From the NCBI RefSeq assembly GCF_036170895.1, contig NZ_CP108036.1:6855501-6919500 (forward strand): a stretch of 64,000 bases of DNA, written 5' to 3'. A model generated the notes under the pieces. That model did not search any database. It was not told the DNA's origin and saw only the letters and a list, made by a program, of their open reading frames with translations. The DNA comes from Streptomyces erythrochromogenes. GTDB lineage: Bacteria; Actinomycetota; Actinomycetes; Streptomycetales; Streptomycetaceae. Positions 44,567-52,569 of the stretch are shown one piece after another. The first letter of the stretch is position 1, and the number at the start of each line of letters is the position of its first letter. Both the position numbers and the translations under genes were made by a program.

Positions 44567-45121
44567 ATGCGACAGCGCCTGATCCCCGGTACCACCGGTC
44601 TCGTCCGCACCATGAGCCTGCTGGGTGATCCGGTGCTCCACTCGCCCTGCCCGGAGGTCACCGAATTCGGCCCGGCCCTCGACCGGCTGATCGAGGACAT
44701 GTTCGCGACGATGTACGCCGCCGAGGGGGTCGGCCTCGCCGCGAACCAGATCGGTGTCGCCCAGCGGGTGTTCGTCTACGACTGTCCCGATGACGAAGAC
44801 GTACGGCACGTCGGGCACATCGTCAACCCGCGTCTGGTGACGGCCGACGGGGACGAGTTCCTCGGGCCGGAGGGCTGCCTGTCCCTGCCGGGGCTGGAGG
44901 CGGGCACGGCGCGCTTCGACCACGCGGTCGTGGAGGGGGTCACCTCGGACGGGGCTCCCGTGCGGATCTCCGGTACGGGGTTCTTCGCGCGGTGCCTGCA
45001 GCACGAGTGCGACCACCTCGACGGGACCGTGTACGCGGACCGCGTGACGGGGATGCGGGCCCGTCGCCTGCGGCGGGCGATCGCGAAGACCTCCTGGGGA
45101 GCCGGGGCGCTGCGCGGCTAG
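44567..45121 (+). CDS. def: peptide deformylase
   Basis: A 184-aa Fe/Zn metallopeptidase that removes the formyl group from nascent proteins. Motif I is GVGLAANQIGV, motif II is EGCLSLPGLE, motif III is QHECDHLDGTVY; all metal ligands are present. It is divergent from murT. GGGGAG-like ribosome site is not obvious before ATG 44567. Confidence 0.96.
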   Translation: MRQRLIPGTTGLVRTMSLLGDPVLHSPCPEVTEFGPALDRLIEDMFATMYAAEGVGLAANQIGVAQRVFVYDCPDDEDVRHVGHIVNPRLVTADGDEFLGPEGCLSLPGLEAGTARFDHAVVEGVTSDGAPVRISGTGFFARCLQHECDHLDGTVYADRVTGMRARRLRRAIAKTSWGAGALRG

Positions 45122-45175
45122 GCCGTCTCTTCCGGGGGCGGCCCCGTTGCCCGTCCGGCTGCGCCGGGCGATCCG

Positions 45176-45276
45176 GCCCCGCCGGCGTTCGAGGCGCCGG
45201 TCCGGGCGGAGCCGGGTTCCCTGGTGCGCCGCCCAAGCCCCGCCCGGACCCGCGCCTCGGACGCCGCCGGGGCTGA
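45176..45276. repeat. dispersed GC-rich repeat, inverted pair (copies 2 and 3)
   Basis: An inverted copy (45176-45215) and a direct copy (45229-45276) of the repeat found at 25800-25845 lie between the convergent def and TetR genes. The shared core includes CGCGCCTCGAACGCCGGCGG. The inverted pair can fold into a large hairpin and may act as the terminator for both genes. Confidence 0.6.
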
Positions 45277-45281
45277 AGTCG

Positions 45282-45926
45282 TCAGAAGCCCGGGCCGTCC
45301 TCGCGGTTGCCGGCGGTGGCGAGGCGGCCCCAGAGGAGGTCGGTGAGGGCCGCGACCAGGTCCGCGCGGTCGCAGGGGCGTTCGCCCAGCCACCAGTCGC
45401 CGGCCGCGTGCATCATGCCGACGATGCCGTGGCCCCAGACCCGGGCCAGCCGCTCGCCGTCGGAACCGAGGTCCACCCGCTCGCTGATCACCTGGGCCAG
45501 TTCCTCGCCGAGCCTGCGCAGCAGCGGCGCCGAGTGCAGGCCGACGTCGAAGCCCCGTTCGGCGGTGTGGGAGTCCTCCGCCGGGTGCATCAGAAAGCGG
45601 TACACCTGCGGGCGGGCCTCGATGGCGGCCAGGTAGGTGTCGAGGGTCGCCTCAACCCGCCGACGGCGTTCCGCGGGGGCGTCGAGCGCGGCCCGCAGCG
45701 AGTCGAGCAGGGCATCGGTGTGCCGGACGGCGAGCGCCTGGTAGAGGCCCGCCTTGTCCCCGAAGTGCCGGTAGAGGATGGGCTTGGTGATGCCGGCCTC
45801 GGCCGCGATGGCGTTCATGGAGGCCTTCGGGCCGTCCCTGAGTACGACCCGGTCGGCGGCTTCGAGCAGCTCCCGCCGGCGGCGTTCGGCCGCTCCCGGT
45901 TCGCCGGTCTGCTGCGTGGTCTCCAT
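45282..45926 (-). CDS. TetR family transcriptional regulator
   Basis: A 214-aa TetR regulator. The HTH (about residues 15-60) contains LLEAADRVVLRDGPKASMNA, then AGITKPILYRHFGDKAGLYQ. The C-terminal ligand domain resembles acyl-CoA-sensing types: its divergent neighbour is an acyl-CoA dehydrogenase. ATG 45926 has GGGAG nine bases upstream. Two inverted repeats in the intergenic region (46056-46107) are its probable operators. Confidence 0.9.
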   Translation of the reverse strand: METTQQTGEPGAAERRRRELLEAADRVVLRDGPKASMNAIAAEAGITKPILYRHFGDKAGLYQALAVRHTDALLDSLRAALDAPAERRRRVEATLDTYLAAIEARPQVYRFLMHPAEDSHTAERGFDVGLHSAPLLRRLGEELAQVISERVDLGSDGERLARVWGHGIVGMMHAAGDWWLGERPCDRADLVAALTDLLWGRLATAGNREDGPGF

Positions 45927-46055
45927 GACGTGTTCTCTCCCCGCCCTTGCGATGTGCGTGACGCACACGCAACGTAACACCCGAGGCACCCCGGCGATCG
46001 AATCGGCGGACACGGACTGCGGGCCGGCGGCGGCATTGCTCGTGCTTGACAGTGC

Positions 46056-46107
46056 TTACTCGCCGGTAACAGACTGTGGCCCCCACGTAGGTTACCGCTA
46101 GTAACCT
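46056..46107. promoter_or_regulatory. paired inverted repeats between TetR and acyl-CoA dehydrogenase genes
   Basis: Two related sites: TTAC-TCGCCG-GTAA (46056-46069) and AGGTTAC-CGCTA-GTAACCT (46089-46107). TTGACA at 46046-46051 just before them is a -35 for the acyl-CoA dehydrogenase gene. The sites sit over and just after the promoter, as expected for TetR repression. Confidence 0.6.
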
Positions 46108-46140
46108 CCGGAGCGACGAGTGCGGACAGGTGGAGGGAAC

Positions 46141-47370
46141 ATGGCGGAGTTCACCATGGAGCTGAACGACGACCAGAAGCAGGTGCGGGACTGGATCCAC
46201 GGCTTCGCGGCCGACGTGATGCGACCCGCCGCCGCGGAATGGGACGAGCGCGAAGAGACTCCGTGGCCCGTCATCCAGGAGGCCGCCAAGGTCGGCATCT
46301 ACTCGCTGGACTTCTACGCCCAGCAGTTCTTCGACCCGACCGGACTCGGCATCCCGATGGCCATGGAGGAGCTCTTCTGGGGCGATGCCGGGATCGCGCT
46401 GTCCATCGTCGGCACCGGGCTCGCGGCGATCGGCGTCGTGGCCAACGGCACCGAGGAGCAGATCGGCACCTGGATCCCCCAGATGTACGGCACCCCCGAC
46501 GACGTGAAGGTCGCCGCCTTCTGCTCCTCCGAGCCGGACGCCGGCTCGGACGTCGGCTCGATGCGCACCCGCGCGGTCTACGACCAGGCCAAGGACGAGT
46601 GGGTGCTCAACGGCACCAAGACCTGGGCCACCAACGGCGGTATCGCCAACGTCCACATCGTTGTGGCCGTCGTCGACCCGGCGCTCGGCACCAAGGGCCA
46701 CGCGTCCTTCATCGTGCCGCCGGGCACGCCCGGCCTGTCCCAGGGCCAGAAGTTCAAGAAGCACGGCATCCGCGCCTCCCACACCGCCGAGGTGGTCCTG
46801 GAGGACGTACGGATCCCCGGCAACTGCCTGCTCGGCGGCAAGGAGAAGCTGGACGAGCGCCTCGCCCGGGCCCACGAGCGCGCCCGCAGCGGCGGGGGCG
46901 AGCGGGTCAAGAACGCGGCCATGGCCACCTTCGAGGCCTCCCGCCCGGCCGTCGGCGCGATGGCCGTGGGCACCGCGCGCGCCGCGTACGAGGTCGCCCT
47001 CGACTACGCGAAGACCCGCACGCAGTTCGGCCGCCCGATCATCGACAACCAGGGCGTGGCCTTCCAGCTCGCCGACATGCGCACGCAGATCGACGCCGCC
47101 CGGCTGCTGGTGTGGCGGGCATCGTGGATGGCGGTCGCGGGACGGCCGTTCGAATCGGCCGAGGGCTCGATGTCCAAGCTCTTCGCGAGCGAAGTGTCCA
47201 AGAAGGTCACCGCCCAGGCCGTCCAGATCCTCGGCGGCAACGGCTACACCCGCGAGTACCCGGTCGAGCGGATGCACCGGGACAGCGCGATCTACACCAT
47301 CTTCGAGGGCACCAGCGAGATCCAGCGGCTGGTGATCGCGCGCACGATCTCCGGCATGCCGATCCGTTAG
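46141..47370 (+). CDS. acyl-CoA dehydrogenase
   Basis: A 409-aa FAD-dependent acyl-CoA dehydrogenase of beta-oxidation or branched-chain amino acid breakdown. Landmarks: [20 protein letters not shown] (FAD/acyl-CoA binding), [60 protein letters not shown] and the catalytic Glu in [21 protein letters not shown] lies upstream of ATG 46141, preferred to an ATG 21 bp earlier. Probably repressed by the divergent TetR. Confidence 0.94.
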   Translation: MAEFTMELNDDQKQVRDWIHGFAADVMRPAAAEWDEREETPWPVIQEAAKVGIYSLDFYAQQFFDPTGLGIPMAMEELFWGDAGIALSIVGTGLAAIGVVANGTEEQIGTWIPQMYGTPDDVKVAAFCSSEPDAGSDVGSMRTRAVYDQAKDEWVLNGTKTWATNGGIANVHIVVAVVDPALGTKGHASFIVPPGTPGLSQGQKFKKHGIRASHTAEVVLEDVRIPGNCLLGGKEKLDERLARAHERARSGGGERVKNAAMATFEASRPAVGAMAVGTARAAYEVALDYAKTRTQFGRPIIDNQGVAFQLADMRTQIDAARLLVWRASWMAVAGRPFESAEGSMSKLFASEVSKKVTAQAVQILGGNGYTREYPVERMHRDSAIYTIFEGTSEIQRLVIARTISGMPIR

Positions 47371-47548
47371 CGCGGGGCCGGACGGGTTCGGCGGGGCGCG
47401 GCTCGGGTGCGTCCCCGGGGTGCGTGCGCCCTGAGGCCAGGGTGCGGGGTGCCGCCCGGTGCCCCGCAGGCCCGCCGCGCAGTGCCGGCCTGCGGGTCCG
47501 CGTGCCGACGGGCCGTGGGAATGCCGGTCCGCCGGCGCGGCCCGGGCC

Positions 47549-48274
47549 TCAGCGCACCCGGGCGAGGCAGCCCGTGGTCGTGCCGCCTGGGCCGTACTCG
47601 GGGTAGGCGTAGAGCTCGCCGTCCGCGCAGGTGGTACCGGGACCGAGGTGGCGGGTGACGCGGTACTCCGCGTTCGGTGAGTCGCAGGGCTCCACGAGCA
47701 GCGTCTGGCCGGAGCCCTTGGCCACGTCGCGCACGCACTGCCCGACGCTCAGCCTCGTCGGCTCGTCGTCACCGACCACCAGGCCCAGTACGAGGAGCGC
47801 GGGGATCGCGAGGGCGACGAGCGCGATCGGCACGAGGACGAGCAGCGCCGGCGCACGGCTCCACAGCGGCCTGCCCGGGTCGAGCGCCGGGCGGAAGCCG
47901 CCGGACGGGGGAGCGAGCCTGCGGAAGGCCGCCCGCGGGCCGAGGTTCATGAGCAGGGTCACGGGGGTGATGAAGAAGGACAGCGGGCTCCACCAGCCCT
48001 GCCAAAGGGTGTCCGACGACATGCCGCGATAGGTGGCGAGCCCGCAGTCCCGGCAGAACGGGCCCCGGCGGCTCAGGAACCGCGCCAGCACGATCAGGCC
48101 CTGGTGGCCCCGTACGGTGGCGGGTGCGGCCGGCCAGGCCCCGCACACGCTGCAGCCGTAGCGCCCCGGCTGCGGGTGGGCGCCGTACGCGCCGTACGGC
48201 TGCTGCGGGCCCGTGAACACGGGGCCGCCGTACGGGCCGGGCCCCTGCGGCTGCGGCGGTGGCGGAGTGGCCAC
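47549..48274 (-). CDS. hypothetical membrane protein with Cys-rich N-terminal domain
   Basis: A 241-aa protein. The first 40 residues are Pro/Gly/Tyr-rich; next comes a possible zinc ribbon (GCSVCGAWPAA and FCRDCGLATYRG, about 40-85). Hydrophobic segments follow (SPLSFFITPVTLLMNLG and LVLVPIALVALAIPALLVLG). The last 70 residues (GQCVRDVAKGS, LVEPCDSPNAEYRVT, CLARVR) look like an extracellular Cys-bonded domain. A known Streptomyces pattern, function unknown. Confidence 0.75.
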   Translation of the reverse strand: MATPPPPQPQGPGPYGGPVFTGPQQPYGAYGAHPQPGRYGCSVCGAWPAAPATVRGHQGLIVLARFLSRRGPFCRDCGLATYRGMSSDTLWQGWWSPLSFFITPVTLLMNLGPRAAFRRLAPPSGGFRPALDPGRPLWSRAPALLVLVPIALVALAIPALLVLGLVVGDDEPTRLSVGQCVRDVAKGSGQTLLVEPCDSPNAEYRVTRHLGPGTTCADGELYAYPEYGPGGTTTGCLARVR

Positions 48275-48290
48275 GGATCTTCTCCTCTTG

Positions 48291-48327
48291 CTGTGCCGTG
48301 ATCACCGGCGCGGTGATCACGGCACAG
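48291..48327 (-). terminator. perfect 16-bp hairpin
   Basis: CTGTGCCGTGATCACC (48291-48306) and its exact complement (48312-48327) enclose GGCGC. It lies 13 bp past the stop codon of the SRPBCC gene and before the start of the next gene on the same strand, where it would separate the two units. Confidence 0.75.
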
Positions 48328-48339
48328 TAGCCCGCACCG

Positions 48340-48777
48340 TCAGCCGGCCAGCAGCCGGGCGATGGCGCGGCCGAAGAGGAGCCGGCCGGCCGCCGCCACC
48401 GCGGGATCCAGGGCGCGGGGGAGTCCGCGCAGACGCAGCTCCTCGCGCCAGTGGACCTCCGAGCCGCCCGCGGGAAGGGGGCGGATCTCGATCTCCGCCC
48501 AGCCCGTCACCGACCGGCCGCGCTTCTCCAGCCGGACGAGCCCCGGCGAGTCCGCCGCGGGCGGCCGCCAGACCACGACCTCCATCCGGTCGTCGAATGT
48601 GATCCTGCCCACACCCGTGCGGGCCGTGAAGATCGTTCCCGCGTGCGTCGGGGGCTCGGTCTCGATGATCGTCCGCGTGAGGGGGACCTGCGCCCCGTGG
48701 CGCTCCCAGTCCGTGAGCCTGGACCACGCCTCGCCGGTCGGCGCGGGCGTGCGGTGAACGATCCGGATAACGGGCAT
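48340..48777 (-). CDS. SRPBCC family protein (polyketide cyclase/START-like)
   Basis: A 145-aa single-domain SRPBCC protein. The N-terminal strand-helix WSRLTDWERHGAQVPLTR, the central VGRITFDDRMEVVVWRP and the C-terminal helix AAAGRLLFGRAIARLLAG fit the hydrophobic-pocket fold. No ligand can be named. Confidence 0.85.
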   Translation of the reverse strand: MPVIRIVHRTPAPTGEAWSRLTDWERHGAQVPLTRTIIETEPPTHAGTIFTARTGVGRITFDDRMEVVVWRPPAADSPGLVRLEKRGRSVTGWAEIEIRPLPAGGSEVHWREELRLRGLPRALDPAVAAAGRLLFGRAIARLLAG

Positions 48778-48933
48778 GAGCGCATGGTAATCGGGCATAC
48801 ACACCGTGAACTGGACGGCGAATATGGGTTCCGTCCGGGGGTGGCGATCAGTAATACTCGCCGCCACCGTGGATCGCGGATTCGACCGGGTGACCACCGG
48901 CCCTCCCGCCCCACTTCGCGAGGAGGTGCGCCA

Positions 48934-49119
48934 ATGTGCTCCCACCAGCCCCCCTGCCCAGCCGCCGACAGCGCCGACCACGACGCCGCCAGCATTGTGG
49001 CCTCCCACCCCGAACAGGGATGGAGCCTGCTGTGCAACGGAGTTGTGATCTTCGACGACACCGGTGAACTGCTCCCCGACAGCCGCGCGGTCGAACCCCG
49101 CCGCCCGGCCCTGGTCTGA
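48934..49119 (+). CDS. DUF5999 family protein
   Basis: A 61-aa protein beginning MCSHQPPCPAADSADHDAA and ending with VVIFDDTGELLPDS, the pattern of DUF5999, small Streptomyces proteins of unknown function. The first cysteines and histidines (C2, H4, C8) could bind metal. AGGAGG lies upstream of ATG 48934. A second tiny ORF follows 13 bp downstream. Confidence 0.85.
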   Translation: MCSHQPPCPAADSADHDAASIVASHPEQGWSLLCNGVVIFDDTGELLPDSRAVEPRRPALV

Positions 49120-49132
49120 GCGAGGAGGCAGC

Positions 49133-49225
49133 ATGCGCCAGCAGCTGATCCGAAAGCCCGTCCCCAAGCCCGCCCCCCGAGACCTGGACCTGCGCACACC
49201 GTCGGGCAGACCCCTCCCGTACTGA
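49133..49225 (+). CDS. 30-aa basic small ORF
   Basis: ATG 49133 is preceded by GAGGAGG at good spacing and the ORF closes with TGA at 49223-49225. The product is Pro/Arg/Lys-rich (MRQQLIRKPVPKPAPR...). It lies 13 bp after the DUF5999 stop codon, so it is probably translated from the same mRNA. Function unknown. Confidence 0.55.
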   Translation: MRQQLIRKPVPKPAPRDLDLRTPSGRPLPY

Positions 49226-49271
49226 CGGGAGCCCCGATGCGGTTACGCAGCGCGCCGTCCGCGGGCTGGGT

Positions 49272-51368
49272 TCAGCCCGTGGACGCCGCCGCCCCGCCCC
49301 GGAACGCCGCCTCGAAGGCCGCGTCTCCGATCGCCGCCCGCGCCTGCCGTTCGCCCTGGTCCCGTACGGCCGTCAGCGAGGGCGAGCCCATCTGCGGCCG
49401 GCCCACGGTCCGCCACCACGCGTGCCCGGTGCCCAGCAGGCGTGCCGCCAGCTCGCCGTCGCCCAGCCCGGCCACCGCCGCGGCCAACAGGTCCAGGCCC
49501 AGTGCGATGCCCAGCCGGTCTCCGAGGAGCCGTTTCCCGGAGAGCATGGCCCGTACGTGGCGTGCGGCCTCCCCGTGGTCGCCCATGCCCAGCGCGGCCA
49601 CCGCCAGGATGTAGTCCGCGTACGCCCGCATCCAGCGCTCGCCCAGCTCCGCGCAGGCCTCCCGCAGTGACCGCGCCTCCTCGGTCGCGTCCTCGAAGCG
49701 CCCCAGGGCGCACAGGGAGTAGCTGGTGGTCAGCTTGCACAGCAGCCAGCCCGGTCCGGTGGTCCGCCCGCCGTGGGCGGCCCGGGCCCGCGGGCCGGCC
49801 AGCTCCAGGGCCCGTACCGGGTCGCCCGGCATCAGGACCGACGCCGCGTGCAGGTAGGCGGCGCGCAGTTCCCGCTCGGGGTCCGCCAGGTGGGCCGCGT
49901 TCCGCGCGCACTCCTCGCCGAGGCGCCGGGCCTCGTCCATGTCTCCCTGGAGCAGCATCGTCAGCCCGAGGGCCCACAGGGCCTGGTTGTACGCGAGCTC
50001 CGTGCGCGGGGCGAGCCGCAGGGCCCGCTCCAGGAACGCCCGGCCCTCGTGCACGTGCCCGCACGCGAACCAGTAGAACCACAGCGCCCCGGCCATCTCC
50101 AGCGCCGCCGTCGGGTCGGCGGTGAGCAGGTGCTCCAGGGCGGTGCGCAGCTGCGCGTGCTCGGCGGTGATCCTGCGGTACCAGTCCACCTGCCCCGGGG
50201 CCATCCAGCCCCGGTCGGCGGCGTGCGAGAGCGCCGCGTACCAGTGGGCGTGCCGGTCGGCGACCAGTTGCGCCTCGCTGAGTTCGCCCAGCCAGTCGTG
50301 CCCGTACTCGCGGATCGTGTCCAGCAGGCGGTAGCGGGCGCCGGCGCCGCGCTCCTCGGTGCGCAGGACCACGGACTTGGCGGCGAGGCCGGCCAGTACG
50401 CGTTCCACCCGGGCTGCGGGCAGCGGGCCGCCCGCGCACACGGCGCGCGCCGCGGCGATGTCGAAGTCGCCGGTGAACACCGAGAGCCGGGCCCACAGCA
50501 GCCGTTCCAGCGGCTCGCACAGCTCGTGGCTCCAGCCGATCGTGGTCCGCATCGTCTGGTGCCGGGGCGGCCGCGGGACGCGGACGTCCGAGAGCATCTC
50601 GAAGCGCTCGCCGATCCGCTCGGCCATCTGCTCGACCGTCCACAACCGCAGCCGGGCGCCCGCGAGTTCCAGTGCGAGGGGGATCCCGTCCAGACGCCGG
50701 CACACCTCGGCGGCGACCGCGGTCCGCTCCGGGTCGGCGAATACGGCCGCGGCGCGCGGGCTCGCGGCGAGGGCGCGGGCGCGGAAGAGGGTCAGGGCGT
50801 CACTGGCGGGACCTTCGCAGGGCAGCGGGCGGATCTCGACGACCTCCTCGATCGCGCTGCGCAGCGGCTCCCGCGAGGTGATCAGGATGGTCAACCCGGG
50901 TGCGGACTGCAGGAGTTCGCCCGCCAGGTGCCGGCAGTCGGGGACCAGGTGCTCACAGGTGTCCAGGACGAGCAGGAGCTCCCTGTCGGCCATCCACGCG
51001 CACAGCTCCTCGTCGAGCGGGCGCGGGGAGTGGTCGGCGAGGCCGACGGCGTGCGCGACGGTCGCGGTCAGCAGGGTGGGATCGCGCAGCGGTGACAACT
51101 CGACCCACCAGACGCCGTCGCGGCGGGCCTGGCCGGCGTCGGCGACCGCGCGCAGGGCGAGCCGCGACTTGCCGACGCCTCCCACCCCGGTCAGGGTGAT
51201 CAGTCTCCGCTCGCGCAACAGCCTTCCGAGCAGGTGCAGTTCGGGCTCCCTGCCGATGAAGCTCGCGGGCTCCTGCGGCAGGTTTCCCGGTGGTGTCCCG
51301 GCGCCCGGCTCGGGGACGCCGTCCGCGGAATCTGGCTGATTGTCATTGACCGAGTACTCACCGAACAC
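49272..51368 (-). CDS. STAND/NB-ARC ATPase regulator lacking the LuxR HTH
   Basis: A 698-aa protein. The nucleotide-binding domain has the P-loop TGVGGVGKSRLALR (61-73), Walker B LLLVLDTCEHL and the sensor motif RLDGIPLALELAGAR. A helical winged part follows (DTIREYGHDWLGE), then TPR-like helical repeats to the C-terminus. Most relatives in Streptomyces end with a LuxR HTH of about 60 aa; here the protein stops at AFRGGAAASTG with no HTH in any frame downstream. It may act through another protein or may be a truncated regulator. The start GTG 51368 is uncertain. Confidence 0.82.
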   Translation of the reverse strand: MFGEYSVNDNQPDSADGVPEPGAGTPPGNLPQEPASFIGREPELHLLGRLLRERRLITLTGVGGVGKSRLALRAVADAGQARRDGVWWVELSPLRDPTLLTATVAHAVGLADHSPRPLDEELCAWMADRELLLVLDTCEHLVPDCRHLAGELLQSAPGLTILITSREPLRSAIEEVVEIRPLPCEGPASDALTLFRARALAASPRAAAVFADPERTAVAAEVCRRLDGIPLALELAGARLRLWTVEQMAERIGERFEMLSDVRVPRPPRHQTMRTTIGWSHELCEPLERLLWARLSVFTGDFDIAAARAVCAGGPLPAARVERVLAGLAAKSVVLRTEERGAGARYRLLDTIREYGHDWLGELSEAQLVADRHAHWYAALSHAADRGWMAPGQVDWYRRITAEHAQLRTALEHLLTADPTAALEMAGALWFYWFACGHVHEGRAFLERALRLAPRTELAYNQALWALGLTMLLQGDMDEARRLGEECARNAAHLADPERELRAAYLHAASVLMPGDPVRALELAGPRARAAHGGRTTGPGWLLCKLTTSYSLCALGRFEDATEEARSLREACAELGERWMRAYADYILAVAALGMGDHGEAARHVRAMLSGKRLLGDRLGIALGLDLLAAAVAGLGDGELAARLLGTGHAWWRTVGRPQMGSPSLTAVRDQGERQARAAIGDAAFEAAFRGGAAASTG

Positions 51369-51432
51369 GGGAGTATTGTGCGTGATCTTCTTATCCCACC
51401 GTGCCGTTAAGGCCGGATCGGGTGCCCCCGGT

Positions 51433-52389
51433 TCACGCGACGAGCGTGATCCGCCGCTCCGCGGAGAAGGCTCCCCAGTTGCCGTCGGGGAGCCTGGCCC
51501 GCAGTTTCACGGCCCATTGGGTGCCGGTGGGTTCGGCCACCGTGAGGCGGTGTTCCACCCGGCCGGCGGGCACCGAGCCCGCACCGAACTGGATGACGGT
51601 CGTGGGACGTCCGTTGACGTACAGCTCGTACTCGGCGGTGGGGCGGCCGGTGTCGGGGGCGGTCCAGGTGAGGGTGACGGCGCCCGGTGAGGCGGCCGCG
51701 GTGAGATCGGCGGGGGCGGTGCCCGGCCCGTCGCCGGAGGCGGGCGGCGTGCTCACGTCCACGGACGGGCCGTCGGGGGAGGAGTTGTCGGCGCCGTCGC
51801 GGGCCCGGACCGTGAAGGTGTAGACCGTGTCGGGTCGCAGGCCGGTCAGCGTGGTCCCGCTGTCGCCGGGGCCGGCCGTGTGGATGCGTACGCCGCCCTG
51901 GTGGACGTCGTACGCCGTGACGCCCGTGTCGTCCGTCGAGGGGGTCCACGACACCCGGGCGGACCGGGGTCCGGTCGCGGCCGCGGTGGTGGTGGCGGGG
52001 GCGGTGGGCGCCGTACGGTCCTCGGACTTGGCGGCCGGGGTGGTCACGAGCGCGGCCGGAGCGGCTTCGGAGAGGTTCCCGGCGGCGTCCCGGGCCCGCA
52101 CCGTGAAGGAGTAGCCGGTCTGCGGGGCGAGGCCGGTGACGTCCACCATGGTCTTCTCGGCCGGGAGTTCCCGCACCGGCCTTTCGCCCTCGAAGACCTG
52201 ATAGTGCGTCACCCCGTCCCGCTCCGCGGCCGCGTTCCACATGACGTGCACGGAGGTGGCGCTGCCGGCCTGGGCGGTGAGTCCGGTGGGGGCGGACGGC
52301 GGCTCGGTGTCGGGGGCGGTGCATGCGGTGAGGCCCGCGAGGCCCGTGAGGATCAGGAAGAGGGCGAGCGTGGGGGCGCTGCGTCGCAC
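51433..52389 (-). CDS. secreted lipoprotein with three fibronectin type III domains
   Basis: A 318-aa lipoprotein. The signal peptide LALFLILTGLAGLTAC ends in a lipobox (Cys at about residue 23), so it is membrane-anchored outside. Three FN3 domains follow (PPSAPTGLTAQAGSATSVHV; APTAPATTTAAATGPRSARV; APADLTAAASPGAVTLTWTA), each ending with a GYSFTVRARD/VYTFTVRARD-type strand. Binding or spacing role, no catalytic domain. GTG 52389 has GAGGAAGG upstream. Confidence 0.85.
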   Translation of the reverse strand: MRRSAPTLALFLILTGLAGLTACTAPDTEPPSAPTGLTAQAGSATSVHVMWNAAAERDGVTHYQVFEGERPVRELPAEKTMVDVTGLAPQTGYSFTVRARDAAGNLSEAAPAALVTTPAAKSEDRTAPTAPATTTAAATGPRSARVSWTPSTDDTGVTAYDVHQGGVRIHTAGPGDSGTTLTGLRPDTVYTFTVRARDGADNSSPDGPSVDVSTPPASGDGPGTAPADLTAAASPGAVTLTWTAPDTGRPTAEYELYVNGRPTTVIQFGAGSVPAGRVEHRLTVAEPTGTQWAVKLRARLPDGNWGAFSAERRITLVA

Positions 52390-52413
52390 GGGGTGCCTTC
52401 CTCGGCTTCCGTA

Positions 52414-52427
52414 AAGGTCTAGACATA
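52414..52427. promoter_or_regulatory. dre-like palindrome upstream of the FN3 lipoprotein gene
   Basis: AAGGTCTAGACATA contains the perfect 8-bp palindrome GTCTAGAC and resembles the DasR consensus TGGTCTAGACCA with three mismatches in the outer positions. It lies 25 bp upstream of the lipoprotein start. Candidate only. Confidence 0.3.
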
Positions 52428-52519
52428 TATGGCACGGGAGGCGGGAGGGCGACAAGACCCGTGCGTCACTGACCGGCGATGTGACCCGATTCGTCGACTT
52501 CTGATCACGTCTGGCATTA

Positions 52520-52536
52520 TTGCCAGCTCTTTGCAA
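52520..52536 (+). promoter_or_regulatory. predicted Nur (nickel repressor) box
   Basis: TTGCCA-GCTCT-TTGCAA matches the Nur-box pattern tTGCaa-N5-ttGCAA at 11 of 12 positions, with the right spacing. It lies 34 bp upstream of the importer binding-protein start, inside the only intergenic region of the operon. Nur represses nickel-uptake genes when nickel is sufficient in Streptomyces. Confidence 0.65.
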
Positions 52537-52569
52537 TAACGGATGAACGTGAACAGGGATGTGCACAGC

